A stretch of DNA of 64,000 bases from Petrolisthes cinctipes (Eukaryota > Arthropoda > Malacostraca > Decapoda > Porcellanidae). Positions 45,755 to 55,891 of the stretch are shown here, piece by piece (position 1 is the first letter of the stretch; each line of letters starts with the position of its first letter). Position numbers and translations under genes: made by a program. The stretch is from positions 1 to 64,000 of the forward strand of contig JAWQEG010000739.1 of the NCBI GenBank assembly GCA_033782935.1, given 5' to 3'. The notes under the pieces were generated by a model. That model saw only the letters and a list, made by a program, of their open reading frames with translations, made no database searches and had not been told where the DNA came from.

Positions 45755-46107
45755 CAGTTGAAAACAGTTAGTGAGGGTATTGTAACAGAGTGTAGAGAAC
45801 ATGTAGATAATCAGTTGAAAACAGTTAGTGAGGGTATTGTAACAGAATGTAGATAGCATGTAGGTAATCAGTTGAAAACATTTAGTGAGGGTATTGTAAC
45901 AGAGTGTAGAGAGCATGTAGATAATCAGTTGAAAACAGTTAGTGAGGGTATTGTAACAGAATGTAGATAGCATGTAGGTAATCAGTTGAAAACAGTTAGT
46001 GAGAGTATTGTAACAAAGTGTAGAGAGCATATAGGTAATCAGTTGAAAACAGTTATTGAGAGTATTGTAACAAAATGTAGAGAGCATGTAGGTAATCAGT
46101 TGAAAAC
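45700..46107 (+). repeat. 57-bp tandem array inside gag
   Basis: Units begin CAGTTGAA at 45700, 45755, 45812, 45869, 45926, 45983, 46040 and 46097 (last one partial). Each 57-bp unit is 19 codons (QLKTVSEGIVTECREHVGN), so the array lengthens a predicted coiled coil without shifting frame. Unit 1 has lost 2 bp and some units carry TAG. Confidence 0.93.
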
Positions 46108-47418
46108 AGTTAATGCGATCTGGGATATGCGAGCCATAGAAGGTGAGGATGATCATATTTTTACTGCCTTTCATCTTTGTTACTCGTTGGACACTGTCTG
46201 GGCACATAGCGAGAATGTCCTCTTCAGAGAATTCATAGAGGTCCTCATTATATATACGCCCCTTGCTATAATTAAATGTTCGATGTGGTTTAATAGATTC
46301 AAACATGCTATCAGAAGGACAGGGGAGATTGAGGAGCATCGTGGCCAGTGTAAGATCTTTGGCTCTGATCAAAACGCCCTTACCATATTTCTTTATGTGG
46401 CCCATTGGTAATAATCCAATTTCTTTCTCCAGATACCGGGAAGCATGAATAAGGTTACCACGTCCCTCCCTGTAGTAAGCCACAAACCAAAAGGGTGTAG
46501 GAACCCGACGTTCCTTTGGGACATGCTCTACAGAGTCATCAAATATGTTAGGGCAGTAGTCATTGTCACTGTCAACTACTTTGGTGGACCGCATCATCTG
46601 AACTTTACAACGAGTATCCCCCACCGTCAGAGAATCTTTTGCCTCAAATGCTGCTTTGGCAGCAGCATTTGTATTGAAAGTAATATAGCACCGATTAGAC
46701 CTACAATCACTGTCATATGTGATTCGGATTCGTAGAACTACTCCAAAACACTTAAAAATGGAGTGGATAGCGCCATAGGAAAAGGATGCAAGTACATTCG
46801 TTAACATTAACGTGTCCAAATGGCTAACAGGGTTCTTCGACGCAACACCCGACATGCTGGGTCTAGTCTTATTTGCAGCTTTCTGCTTACTACCACGACC
46901 AGAGAGTGACGTCTCGAGGGCCTGGTCGACCACCGCTCGAGGAAGATATTGGGGCTTATCCATATATCATTAATTTAATGTTGTTGGCCCCAGGAACCTA
47001 GAGCTACTACCTACCGGGCAGATGAGGGGACCGAGTGCTGGTCGCTGTAGGCGGGGTACCTCTTCCCCCACGGGGCCACTCGTTTTAAAAAGCAGCCCCA
47101 ATGGCTCGAAAGTTTGCCTACGACAGTGCTGAGACCCCCCTCCCCAACATCTCCTGGCCCAGACACCCAACCATCCAACATAGGACGGCCCCTATAGGGC
47201 AGTCCCTCTGGAGGGCAGCACTGTTGGCCCGTACTGGCAGCCTAATGCATGGGAACCATTTAGTCTGGTCTCTCACTGGCGACCTTACTAGCATGGGAAG
47301 CCCTCTCTGCCCGAAATCAGGGCTGAACAGGGGCAGGAGCCCCCTCTATTCTCGCTTGCCAGGTCTCAGAGACACGCAAGCCCCCCCACCACGTCAAGGC
47401 GGTTCCCGTTAGGGGGGA
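46108..47418 (-). mobile_element. Family 2 non-LTR retrotransposon, copy 2c (5' part only)
   Basis: Minus-strand 5' UTR (46970-47418) and the first 280 or so codons of ORF1, closely matching 60790-62092. It stops at the IPDRIN codons, where it fuses to the gag array. Since the 3' end, which is made first in target-primed insertion, is missing, the break is a later deletion. Confidence 0.88.
46112..46963 (-). pseudogene. Family 2 ORF1, copy 2c, 3'-truncated
   Basis: Open from the start MDKPQYLPRAVVDQALETSL through SIFKCFGVVLRIRITYDSDC, FWFVAYYREGRGNLIHASRY and KKYGKGVLIRAKDLTLATML to SHIPDRIN. No stop lies in this part, so before truncation it was a good ORF1 copy. It then reads through into the reverse strand of the 57-bp array (repeated CFQLITYMLSTFCYNTLT), which is not original protein. 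The zinc knuckles are lost. Confidence 0.85.
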
Positions 47419-47603
47419 TCTAATGTTAAGGCTGTCAAAGTTGTTTATATATGACTACTAATGCTAAGTTAAGGGAAAATTAATCAATGCACGACTTAAA
47501 ATTATAGCTTTTGATATTTTCTGTATGCACTGTTTGTTTTTGTTTTTTACGTAGTTTCATAATCTATATTAACAGTAATAAATAGGAGTAAAAAGATAAC
47601 TAC
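47419..47603. other. Intergenic or intron sequence
   Basis: AT-rich. No feature seen. Confidence 0.4.
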
Positions 47604-47647
47604 CATTCAGCAACACAATTTTTCCAAGGTTCTTGACATCATCGGTG
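47604..47647 (-). CDS. Candidate microexon upstream of the receptor exons
   Basis: On the minus strand, the pyrimidine-rich acceptor CTATATTTTGCAG is followed by 44 nt and then GTAGTT. One phase is open and reads TDDVKNLGKIVLLN. The position upstream of the receptor exons and the non-repetitive character fit an exon from the N-terminal region. The phase does not fit exon 37916-38067 directly, so at least one further exon would be needed. The evidence is signal-based only. Confidence 0.3.
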
Positions 47648-47892
47648 CTGCAAAATATAGAGTGAAGATGGGAACACTTACAGTATAACAATTAATATAC
47701 AGAATGTGAATTGGCGACATATAATATTATAATTATTACATCCATGATGCTTCCCTAGTGTATCAGTAATTCCGAGTGATGTCTCTGCGTAACTCTATGA
47801 TTAAGGGACCCTGTGATGTAGTCAGAATATAGGTGGTTATTGAGTCCTTCAATTATTGCCACGAAACACCATCTATATTGAAGGAGCTTGTT

Positions 47893-47954
47893 TCGAGGCA
47901 TAGTCAGAATGAATAAGAAGCCACCAAGTCTCACACACGATCACAGGGTCCTTA
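47893..47954 (+). repeat. Dispersed repeat, partner of 7153-7211
   Basis: GGCATAGTCAG and CACGATCACAGGGTCCTTAA are shared with the copy at 7153. Flanks differ. Confidence 0.5.
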
Positions 47955-48379
47955 ACTAAAGACTGGCTTGGTGATTTCGCTGAACATTTGCATTCAGTAT
48001 GCATGAAAGGGAAATGTAATACTGGTCAACATGTGCTGAAAGTGGGCTGTAACAAATTCCATTTTTATCATGTGGGGTTCGAATATCGACACCAGTACCG
48101 GTTTGCACGAGAATATGAATGAGTTGTGTTAAACACAGGTGACTCATATGGATACTTGTTGTTGTATACTGAATGGGAAATTCAGATAATGTAAATACAT
48201 ACCTTGTTTAAATCCTCCTTTTCGAAATATCTAAATCAGATAGAGTAAAACCCTCAATGTTCAAGTGATATACGGTAACTGTGACGATTTAAGCAACGTG
48301 TCGTTAATAATGAAAAACCATTGTGTAATGGAATATAGATTTCTGATTCTGATTTCTGATTCTGATTCTGATTCCTATG
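47955..48379. other. Unassigned sequence
   Basis: No gene signal. A GATTCT/GATTTCT microsatellite at about 48339-48374 abuts the end of the Gypsy gag fragment. Confidence 0.4.
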
Positions 48380-48972
48380 AATTAAGGAGCGAGCAGGGAC
48401 ATCCTATTTTCTTCTGGCCACACGTGTTTCTCAGCTATTCTCTCGAAATATTTGAAGAAACCATCCACATCATCTTCATTAAAATTAGGAACAAGAAGAG
48501 TAAGATTCCCAAAATTTAATTTAAGCTGTTTTTTTTTTTTTTTTTGTATGTCAAGCTCCCTAGCTTTAAACTGTGCGTTATTGTTTATCTCCTTATCTAA
48601 TTTATGTTTTTGTACCTGGAGCTTTTCTTTTTCATTCTTTCTTTCAAACTCCAACTTGTCTCATTTTGAGCTGGTACTCTAGCTTCAGTTTTTCTAGTTC
48701 CAACTGGTTTACAGCGCCGGGACTCTCATGTTCGATTAAATTTACTAAGCCCTGAGTCTCACGAGACTGGTCATAGGGCTCAACTAGAGTTTCCATTTGT
48801 GATGAACAGGGACGAAAACCAGCTGGTGTCATTTCCTCAATGGCAGAAGCCTCTACAACTCCTGATTCAACTAATGCCTCGACCACTACATTCTTAATTA
48901 TTTCTTTTGTCATACTATAATGAATGGGCACTTAGTAGTGTTGTGATAACCTCTTCCAATCCTCTTTCTTCA
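48380..48972 (-). pseudogene. Gypsy-type gag, downstream part
   Basis: Minus-strand continuation of the gag that starts at 54707, separated from it by the family 1 insertion. It begins with LKKEDWKRLSQHY, a stop (TAA where a Gln codon would fit), then VPIHYSMTKEIIKNVVVEAL, matching the SAP-like N-terminal helices of Gypsy gag. Next come a charged coiled coil (LELEKLKLEYQLKMRQVGV; EKLQVQKHKLDKEI) and the capsid start LTLLVPNFNEDDVDGFFKYF. One frame shift lies near 48650. The capsid is cut off at about 48380 and no pol follows. Confidence 0.8.
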
Positions 48973-48983
48973 GCCATCTTTTT
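48973..48983 (+). repeat. Left target-site duplication of family 1
   Basis: GCCATCTTTTT, repeated at 54641-54651 after the poly-A tail. Confidence 0.92.
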
Positions 48984-49279
48984 TGTCTCGCTCCAGAACA
49001 GGTGGAGTGTGGACGTGCTCGTGGCGCTCTGCCTCCATTCTCGTTTGTGTTGTTGTTTTGCAGCTCTTGTTTGTGTTTTTTGTGTTGTTTGTGAGTTCTT
49101 GTTTGTGTGTTGCTGTTTCTGTGGTGTTGCTGGTGTTGTTTGTCTGTTGTGGTTCTGTGTATAGTTTTGTTGTGATTGTCTGTGTGTATGTGGATGTGTG
49201 TGTGTGTGTGTCCCTGGCTGATTGAGTGTTTAGTTGTTTGTGTTGTTGTTTGCTTTCCATCTAGGCCTTGCCTGGCCTG

Positions 49280-50755
49280 ATGGAGAGTGCGGATTCCTGC
49301 TTGGAGGCCGACTTGGCCATGTCGGAGGAAGACGAGTCTCCAATTGAGGATCACTGGCCTGAGCTGCCTTCTCGCAACCCTCCCCCCCTCTCCTCGGTCA
49401 CTCCGCAGCACAGGTTGCAGCCGTCCACCTCCTCAACCTCTACCAAGCGACCTGTTGATGCCTCGTCCGACTCCTCGCAGGATTCCGATGGTGTGGACTG
49501 TTTGCCTCCAGCTGCCAAGACTGCCAAGGGTGCTTCAGCTGTGCACGACGTACCTTCTCTGCCTCACCCTGGTGTTTCTTCTTTGTATACCAACTCCTTG
49601 CCCTCGTCCAACCTTCCTGCTTTTGCCCCGAGAGATGCCTATGTCAAACTCTCCTTCTCTGGAAACCCATCTACGGACACAAAGCTGCGTTGGTTGTCTG
49701 ATGTCAACAGGGCCTTCCAGTTGCAGCATGAACTGGCTGAAGTGAAGATGGCTGCTGTCACCTCCCGGTTTGTCTACATCTCTAGGAAGCGTCAGGACAT
49801 CATTGATAGAGTGAAGGCTGGTGAATTTTTATCTCTGCCTCTTATTCCTGAAGACTCACCTGAGAGGCCTCGTAAGTTCCCCAGCTACATCCTCACCCGT
49901 TTTCCTATTGATGTTGACCCGAAACTTGCCAAAGGATACCCTGGTGTGTACTTTGCCCGTCGTTTTTTCCAAGATGGTTCCCCCATTAGCCGTATTGTTG
50001 TTGTCTGGAGTCAACCCGATCCACCTCCAAATGAGATTTCCTTTGATTTCCTCCCTTGTCTTCCACCGTGTGAGGTGAGGAAACTTCATAATGACCAGCC
50101 TTGGTGCTACAGGTGCTGGGGAGTTGGGCATATCTCCCGGTACTGTTCTGCCAGGCCGAAGTGTGCATGGTGTGCTGTCGACCATGATTCCAAGACGTGT
50201 CCTGTCAGGGGTGAAAAATCACGTCCTGCTGCCTCCACCTCTGAGCCTTCACCTCCTGAAGATACATCTCGATGGAAGTGTCCACGATGCCTTCAGCCAG
50301 GGGTTAACGTGTGGCATGGATGTACTCGACGTAAGGTCCAGGCTCGTGTCTCTACTATTGCTCCGCCTCCTTCACCACCACCACCACCACCACCACCTCC
50401 CCAATCTGCTCCTCCTACCAACCCTGCCTCACCTCCAGACCTGGCCCTCCGCAAGTCTGTTGCTACCCTCATGGCACGATGTACGGCTCTTGAAAACCGC
50501 TTTTCTGCCCTTGAAGCCAGGATTGATGGGCTGGTTGCCGCTCAGGCTGCCAATGACTCCAAACTCTCCACCTTGGTCGAGGCTCAGCAGGCCATCATCT
50601 CAACTGTCACTACCCTAACCGAAAAGATGGATACTATTGCATCTCGCCTTGAAAAGCTTTTCGAGTCAGTCCCTTCTCCTGGTCCATCTTCTTCTCCAGG
50701 TCGCTCATCTGCCCCGACTCACCGGACTTCTACCTCCAAATATAGAGTTCGCTAG
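49280..50755 (+). CDS. Family 1 ORF1, zinc-knuckle RNA-binding protein, intact
   Basis: 491 codons from ATG 49280; copies A and B share this Met, while the in-frame TTG upstream is not needed. Expected role: coats element RNA and forms the RNP needed for retrotransposition. The N-terminus is acidic (EADLAMSEEDESPIEDHW), followed by a Ser/Thr/Pro-rich stretch, a central domain at about residues 95-265 (AYVKLSFSG, RFVYISRKRQDIIDRVKAGE, YPGVYFARRFF), then cysteine motifs at about 278-345: CYRCWGVGHISRYC (C-x2-C-x4-H-x4-C), CAWCAVDHDSKTC and CPRCLQPGVNVWHGC. A proline run and a coiled-coil-like C-terminus complete it. No damage. Confidence 0.92.
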   Translation: MESADSCLEADLAMSEEDESPIEDHWPELPSRNPPPLSSVTPQHRLQPSTSSTSTKRPVDASSDSSQDSDGVDCLPPAAKTAKGASAVHDVPSLPHPGVSSLYTNSLPSSNLPAFAPRDAYVKLSFSGNPSTDTKLRWLSDVNRAFQLQHELAEVKMAAVTSRFVYISRKRQDIIDRVKAGEFLSLPLIPEDSPERPRKFPSYILTRFPIDVDPKLAKGYPGVYFARRFFQDGSPISRIVVVWSQPDPPPNEISFDFLPCLPPCEVRKLHNDQPWCYRCWGVGHISRYCSARPKCAWCAVDHDSKTCPVRGEKSRPAASTSEPSPPEDTSRWKCPRCLQPGVNVWHGCTRRKVQARVSTIAPPPSPPPPPPPPPQSAPPTNPASPPDLALRKSVATLMARCTALENRFSALEARIDGLVAAQAANDSKLSTLVEAQQAIISTVTTLTEKMDTIASRLEKLFESVPSPGPSSSPGRSSAPTHRTSTSKYRVR

Positions 50756-53700
50756 TGATTGCCGGCTGGATGTCATCTCCTGGAATGTATGTGGTATCAC
50801 CAGTTATGCTAAGCTCACTCAACTCAAGGCCTATGTTTTTTGTCATCATCCCAGTGTTATTTTTCTCCAGGAAGCATTTCCAGGACGGCCGCTCGCTGCT
50901 GGGCAAGCTCCTCCCCTCTCAGGTTATGTGCCATATGTTCATCTGGTAAGGAATGGTCTCCTGACTTACATAATAGCTCCTTGCCACATCGCCTTCTCCG
51001 TACCTCCACTGATCCTGACATGACCTTTCAGCTATTTGAGGTTCTACCTGGGAATGGAGTACTCCAACTATGTAATGTCTATTCTGCCCCAGCTAGACTC
51101 ACTCTTGAGGCTCTTCCTTCTCCAACAGTGCGTGGTATGGTGTATATGGGAGATTTTAATGCTCGGCATTCTGATTTGGGTGATGGTACTGGCTCTATTA
51201 ATCGTAATGGTGTTCGTCTCCTTTCATACATCCGCAAGCATCATCTGACACACTGGGATACTGGTGGTGCCACTCATTGCCGGGGAGGTACTCTGGATTA
51301 CATCCTCTCGTCTGGCCTGATAGCATCTCAGGTCCAGTGCTTCTCCGTGCCAGACTTATTCTCTGATCACATTGCTCTTCGGTTTCATTATTCTCTAACT
51401 GCTGGGTCAGGTGCTTCAGCCACTCGTTTGCGTATTGCTGTGCCCCCTAAATATTGCCCGACTTACATCTTATTTATGGCCCATGTATTCCCTACATTTG
51501 ACATATCATCAGCTGAACAGTTGTACTCTGATCTTGTATCTGCTACTCATGACTTTTATAGGCTATACGTCTCCCGGCCACACCTCCAGCATCGCCATAC
51601 TGCCCACTCCTGGACGCTGGATGCACGTATACAGGAGGCAAAGGAGGAGGCTGAACGTGATGGCCTATTGTTTCAAGCCAACCCAACCCCTGACCTACTC
51701 CATCGTTACCAGATGTCTAGGGACGCTTTAGTTGCCCTGCAGGATTGTGCTCACACTGAGTCTTGGCAGCGGTTCACGGACAGCATCAACCAGCAAACAA
51801 GTGTGGCTTCTATGTGGCACCTCATCCGTCGGGTTGTTAAAAAGACACCGGCCACTGCTCGTCATCACACTCCTGCCGACTATGCCAAACAACTTGTCGA
51901 TGCCTGGTCAGAACAATCTACCCCAGCCAGTCTACCCATCCACATACAAGATGCACTCGCTTCCCATGCTGCTGTCCATCGGCTACGTCTAATGTCTGCT
52001 CTGTTACAAGATGATGACGATGATGCAGAGGAGATAACTGAGGAGGAGTTGCGCCGTGCTCTCATTCGGGGTAGAGCTTCTTCCCCTGGTGATGATGGTA
52101 TTACTTATGCTGTGCTGCGCCTACTTCAACAAGTTCCTGGGAACCCTCTACTTCGACTGTACAATCTTTGTCTTCGTGACGGTTGTGTACCACGAGCCTG
52201 GACCAGCAGCACAATAATACCCATCCCTAAGCCCGGCACTGCCAAGTTCAGGCCTATTTCCCTTACTTCCTGTTTCTGTAAGGTTATGGAGAGAATCTTA
52301 CTCAATCGTCTCATGTACAGACTGCAGGATCGCCTCTCTCCATGGCTGTTTGGTTTCCTTCCCCAGCGGAGCACACATCACTGCCTAATCGACCTGTACT
52401 CTCGCCTTTCCAGGGACAGTGTGGTGGCCTTCATTGACCTTCGAAGTGCCTTCGATGTTGCTAATAGAGACGTCATTTTGGATCAACTGGTTGACTTTGG
52501 GATAAAGGGTAATCTACTACGGTGGATTCGGGGCTACATGAGTAACAGGACCTCCTGTGTGTTTTTCAGTGGTGCACTCAGTCCTTTGCGCAGTTTTCAT
52601 CTTGGTACGCCTCAAGGTGGTGTTCTCAGCCCATTGTTATTTAATATTCTGATGCATCGGTTGCTCACTTCTCTTCCTTATATTCCTGGAACTACAATTA
52701 CGTGCTATGCTGATGATATCTGTGTTCATTCTACCTCACCAAGGGATCTCCAGCGGTTTCTTGACTCCTTCTCTGTGGCCTCCTCTCACTGTGGCATTAT
52801 TGTCTCCCCAGATAAGAGCAGAATATTCACCTGCCGCCTTCCTCAAGCTCAGCCAGTGTTCACCATTGGAGGGACTGTCATTCCCATGTGTTCCCAGTAC
52901 TGCTACCTGAGTGCGCCAGTCAATATTTGGCCGATTGTCCCTGCCAGACCTCAAGACCATCCCATTGTCCAGGACTTATTGGGTCGTCTCCAGCGCCGAC
53001 TTACACCACTTCAATGGCTATCTAACAACTCCTCGGGCATCTCCATCCCAGTAGCCAGGACCATCTATATTGATTTTATCCGTTCAGTTGTTGATTACCT
53101 TTCCCCTGCTCTGATTCAACTTCCTAGGGCTACTCTGGAAACTTTAGAAAAATTTCAAAATAGAGCAATGAGAATTATTCTCGGCTGTCCAATGTCGACC
53201 AGGATAGTGAACATGCAGCGTGAGTTGCGTCTTCCCCCATTAGTGGAGAGAATTTATTCTAATGTTACTTGCTTCACTGTCAAGTGCCTCCATTTCCCAC
53301 ATCTTTCACCCCATTACTCTCAGTTAGTCAGGACTTCTCTTAGACCAAACTACCCGGTCCCTCCCATACTGCCTGCTGGACGTACTCTTATCAGGTCTAT
53401 TTCCTCTGTGCTCCGTGGTCTTAATATAGATATAATGGTTGCAGACGTCCCCCCAGGGCCCCCTCCATGGATGCTACCAACACCTGATGTGAGCTTTACA
53501 CCTACTTCCAAGTCGGAGCTGCCTTCTCTACAGCAGCAGTTGGCTCTGGAACACATAGAAACAGTGACTTCCTCCATCACAGATCCATACTGCCTCTACA
53601 CTGATGGCTCATTGCAGGTGGATGGTGCAGCAGGTTGTGCTGTTTTCTCGCCTGACCTGGAGTCACCTCCAGGGGGCTGGGTTGGCCGTCGTCTCTGTAA

Positions 53701-54436
53701 CCACTCTAGCTCAACATTGTGTGAACTGTATGCCATTCTGGATGCTGTTAGTGTTGTTTGTCAATGTGGAGTGAATGCTGCCATTTTTTGTGACTCCAAA
53801 CCTGCCCTTCATTCCCTCTCTAGTGTTCAGCCCACACACTCTACTGTTATTCAGCAGATTTTATCGTTTTTGGCCTTATTGCGTCACCGTAACTTGACTG
53901 TCAAATTTTTATGGGTGCCATCCCATGTAGGTTTACGTCACAATGGTACAGTTGACAGACTCGCAAAGGAAGCCTGCCATCTGCCTCCTCGTGGTGCTGG
54001 ACGTCCTCTCTCCCTGACATGTTACCTCTCTAAAGTCCGTTCCGCCGCTCTCCTCCCTGTACGGCGACGCAGGGATGCAGAGAGGCCCTTCAGCATCTCC
54101 ATCACCCATTACGAGTCTGTCTGCCATCACAAATATTCCTACCGTCGTCGAGGCCTCATGGTTCGGAGGCACAATGTAGTCTCTGCTCGTTTGAGGCTTG
54201 GCTACCGGCCACCGTGGCAGGTTGCTGGGATGCAGGGTGAGCCTCCCTTCACTGAGTGTCGCTTGTGTCGAGCGCCTCGTGCTAACACTATAGAGCACTA
54301 TTGCCTAGCCTGCCCCACTGTCCGACACTTGCTGCCCCAGGGCCTGCCACTTGATGTGGTTTGTCGACACCTGCTGAACCATCAGGTTCTGGAGGAACTT
54401 CTGGTGCGCCACCCTCGTTTTGGTGGATTTAAGTAG
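50756..54436 (+). pseudogene. Family 1 ORF2: endonuclease-RT-RNase H, one frameshift
   Basis: The endonuclease begins immediately after ORF1 (LDVISWNVCGI; VIFLQEAFPG; MVYMGDFNARHSDLGD; CRGGTLDYIL; DLFSDHIAL). RT holds TIIPIPKPGTAKFRPISL, FIDLRSAFDVANRDVILD, LGTPQGGVLSPLLFNI and CYADDICVH. RNase H holds CLYTDGSLQ, TLCELYAILDAV, FCDSKPALHSL and LWVPSHVGLRHNGTVDRLAK, so its acidic residues are kept. A C-terminal C-x2-C-x9-H-x4-C motif (CRLCRAPRANTIEHYCLAC) ends near FGGFK. Near 50972, ACATAATAG replaces ACATACATAG of copies A and B: one base is lost, which splits the endonuclease between two frames. No in-frame ATG opens ORF2. Confidence 0.93.
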
Positions 54437-54640
54437 GTCATGATATAAATATTTGTCTGTATGCTTGTGCTTCATTCTGTTATGTTTTCGTGATGTGAGT
54501 GTGTGTGCGCATGTGTGTGTGCTTGTGTGTGTATGTGGTCATTGGGTTCTCGTGAGTCCCGCTTACCCTTGTGTACTGTTGTCTGCCTATTGACTGACGC
54601 TACGGCGCAATGAATTAAAAAAAAAAAAAAAAAAAAAAAA

Positions 54641-54651
54641 GCCATCTTTTT
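54641..54651 (+). repeat. Right target-site duplication of family 1
   Basis: GCCATCTTTTT, identical to 48973-48983. Confidence 0.92.
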
Positions 54652-54707
54652 AATTTCTCCTTAGAAGGATTAAGAGTGAAATCTTCTATATCAAATATCT
54701 GGGACAT
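54641..54707 (-). pseudogene. Gypsy-type gag, N-terminal part
   Basis: ATG at 54705-54707 on the minus strand opens MSQIFDIEDFTLNPSKEKLK, the N-terminus of many Gypsy gag proteins (F-D-x-E-x-F...P-x-x-E-x-L). It is cut by the family 1 insertion after K-R-W and continues in frame at 48972. The next residues across the insertion fit the same SAP-like fold. Confidence 0.75.
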
Positions 54708-55385
54708 AATGAAAAAATAAAAATTCTAAGATGAACCGGATAGTATAGCTCAAGTGATACAACCAGTCGATGACAGCCAGAATAGACCTCAGAATCTAAC
54801 CTTGCTGTAACCACACATATCCGTTTGCGAGTACTGACAGTGTCTAGGGGAAAGGAGGAGAATAATCCCCGAGAGAGAGTACGTGGAGTCAAGACACCCA
54901 TTTGATAATGATAATGATAAAACAGACACGGAATAAATGGTACACTCAGATTATAAATATGATTGACTAGAAACTTGTTCGATACTGAGGTTTTGTTCTG
55001 GAGAAACAGGGAAAACAGCTACCTTATGCTTGATACAGTTTTTAGTGCAACTAGAACACTTTACAAGAGACCACGTGTAAACTGTATGACCACTTCACCT
55101 CCTTTCTACTACCAGTTAACCAATACCAAGTGAACTACTCAACAAGAATTTAAATTGGTTGTCTCCTACTAAATCATTCCTACAACACAAACATATCTTG
55201 GCGAGGTCGCCAATTGTTACAACCAGGCCGTTGAAAAACTCTTAAACAGTTACAAGTAATTATTTATTTCCTGGCTCTTGACCTACGGCTATAACAATAA
55301 GATTTGATATAATAAGGAAAGTGAAGCATTTAAATTAGTAACCCCAATAATCCGTTGTATAGTCTCCTCCACTCCTGCTTTTCAC
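54708..55385 (-). mobile_element. Gypsy-type LTR end, primer site and leader
   Basis: On the minus strand an LTR-like end with AATAAA at about 55263-55268 finishes in TTGTAACA at about 55215. It is followed by ATTGGCGACCTCGCC, which is in the position of a primer-binding site, and about 500 bp of leader up to the gag ATG at 54707. Upstream on the same strand is a pol fragment, so the order is pol, LTR, leader, gag. The 5' limit of the LTR is not fixed. Confidence 0.6.
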
Positions 55386-55590
55386 CACTGCCAAGAGCTC
55401 CTTACGGGTCACACAATAATTCCGCTCTGGTGGGCTGAGCTTCTTACTGTAATATGCCACTACATACTCCTGGTCACCTTTCTTCTGTGACAAAACACAA
55501 CCAATACCATGATTACTCGCATTGCAGTCCAGGATAAATGGCTGACTCTGATCTGGGTACGGGAACACTGGGGAGCTTACCAACGCTTGC
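55386..55590 (-). pseudogene. Gypsy-type pol: RNase H fragment
   Basis: Minus-strand open frame with ALVSSPVFPYPDQSQPFILD, CNASNHGIGCVLSQKKGDQE and VVAYYSKKLSPPERNYCVTR then KELLAVVK. This is the connection and RNase H start of Ty3/Gypsy polymerases. The canonical first Asp (T-D-A-S) reads C-N-A-S here, so the catalytic residue is lost. Directly upstream on the minus strand it is interrupted by the family 2 insertion and continues at 62104. Downstream it breaks off after AVVK and runs into the LTR-like segment. Confidence 0.85.
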
Positions 55591-55602
55591 TGGAGTTCAT
55601 CA
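55591..55602 (+). repeat. Left target-site duplication of family 2
   Basis: TGGAGTTCATCA, repeated at 62093-62104. Confidence 0.92.
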
Positions 55603-55891
55603 TTGATTGATTTATTGATGCCATTAGGCATCTGGCAGCGCAACAACAATGGTTATATACCGCCCAACATATAAAGGTCATCTACATCATTAATAAAATA
55701 TGTACAAAAATTAAATAATTTTCACTACCTCAAAAGGGAGAAGCAGCATGAATAAAACCCACGTCTTCCAAAAGAACATATATTAATGAAATAACCTATT
55801 TAAGTTAGATATATACAAGAATTGAAATATTAACGAAAGAAATATTAAACTTTAACTACCTAAAAATTAATAGCCATAAATACAATAAAAT

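Larger units (their letters stand above)
48984..54640 (+). mobile_element. Family 1 non-LTR retrotransposon, full length (copy C)
   Basis: 5,657 bp flanked by an 11-bp duplication. It has a 5' UTR of about 295 bp rich in GTT and GT, ORF1 (49280-50755), ORF2 (50756-54436), a 3' UTR of about 180 bp with a GT-rich stretch, and a poly-A tail of about 24. The gene order, APE endonuclease, RT and RNase H place it in the I-like superfamily. It has one visible coding lesion, a 1-bp deletion in ORF2, so it is young. The target is the gag of a Gypsy-type element on the other strand. Confidence 0.95.

Noticed and set aside
45700..46107. CRISPR-like array
   Set aside because: Units are directly adjacent 57-mers without spacers, lie in a gag frame and are in animal DNA.
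45713..46963. 416-codon minus-strand frame as a new gene
   Set aside because: Its first two thirds are family 2 ORF1 and the rest is the reverse strand of the 57-bp gag array. It is a fusion by deletion, not an evolved gene.
49856..50185. Plus/minus antisense frames conserved opposite family 1 ORF1 (also at 35215-35544)
   Set aside because: Conserved only because the sense ORF1 is conserved between copies; G/C-rich codons leave few antisense stops.
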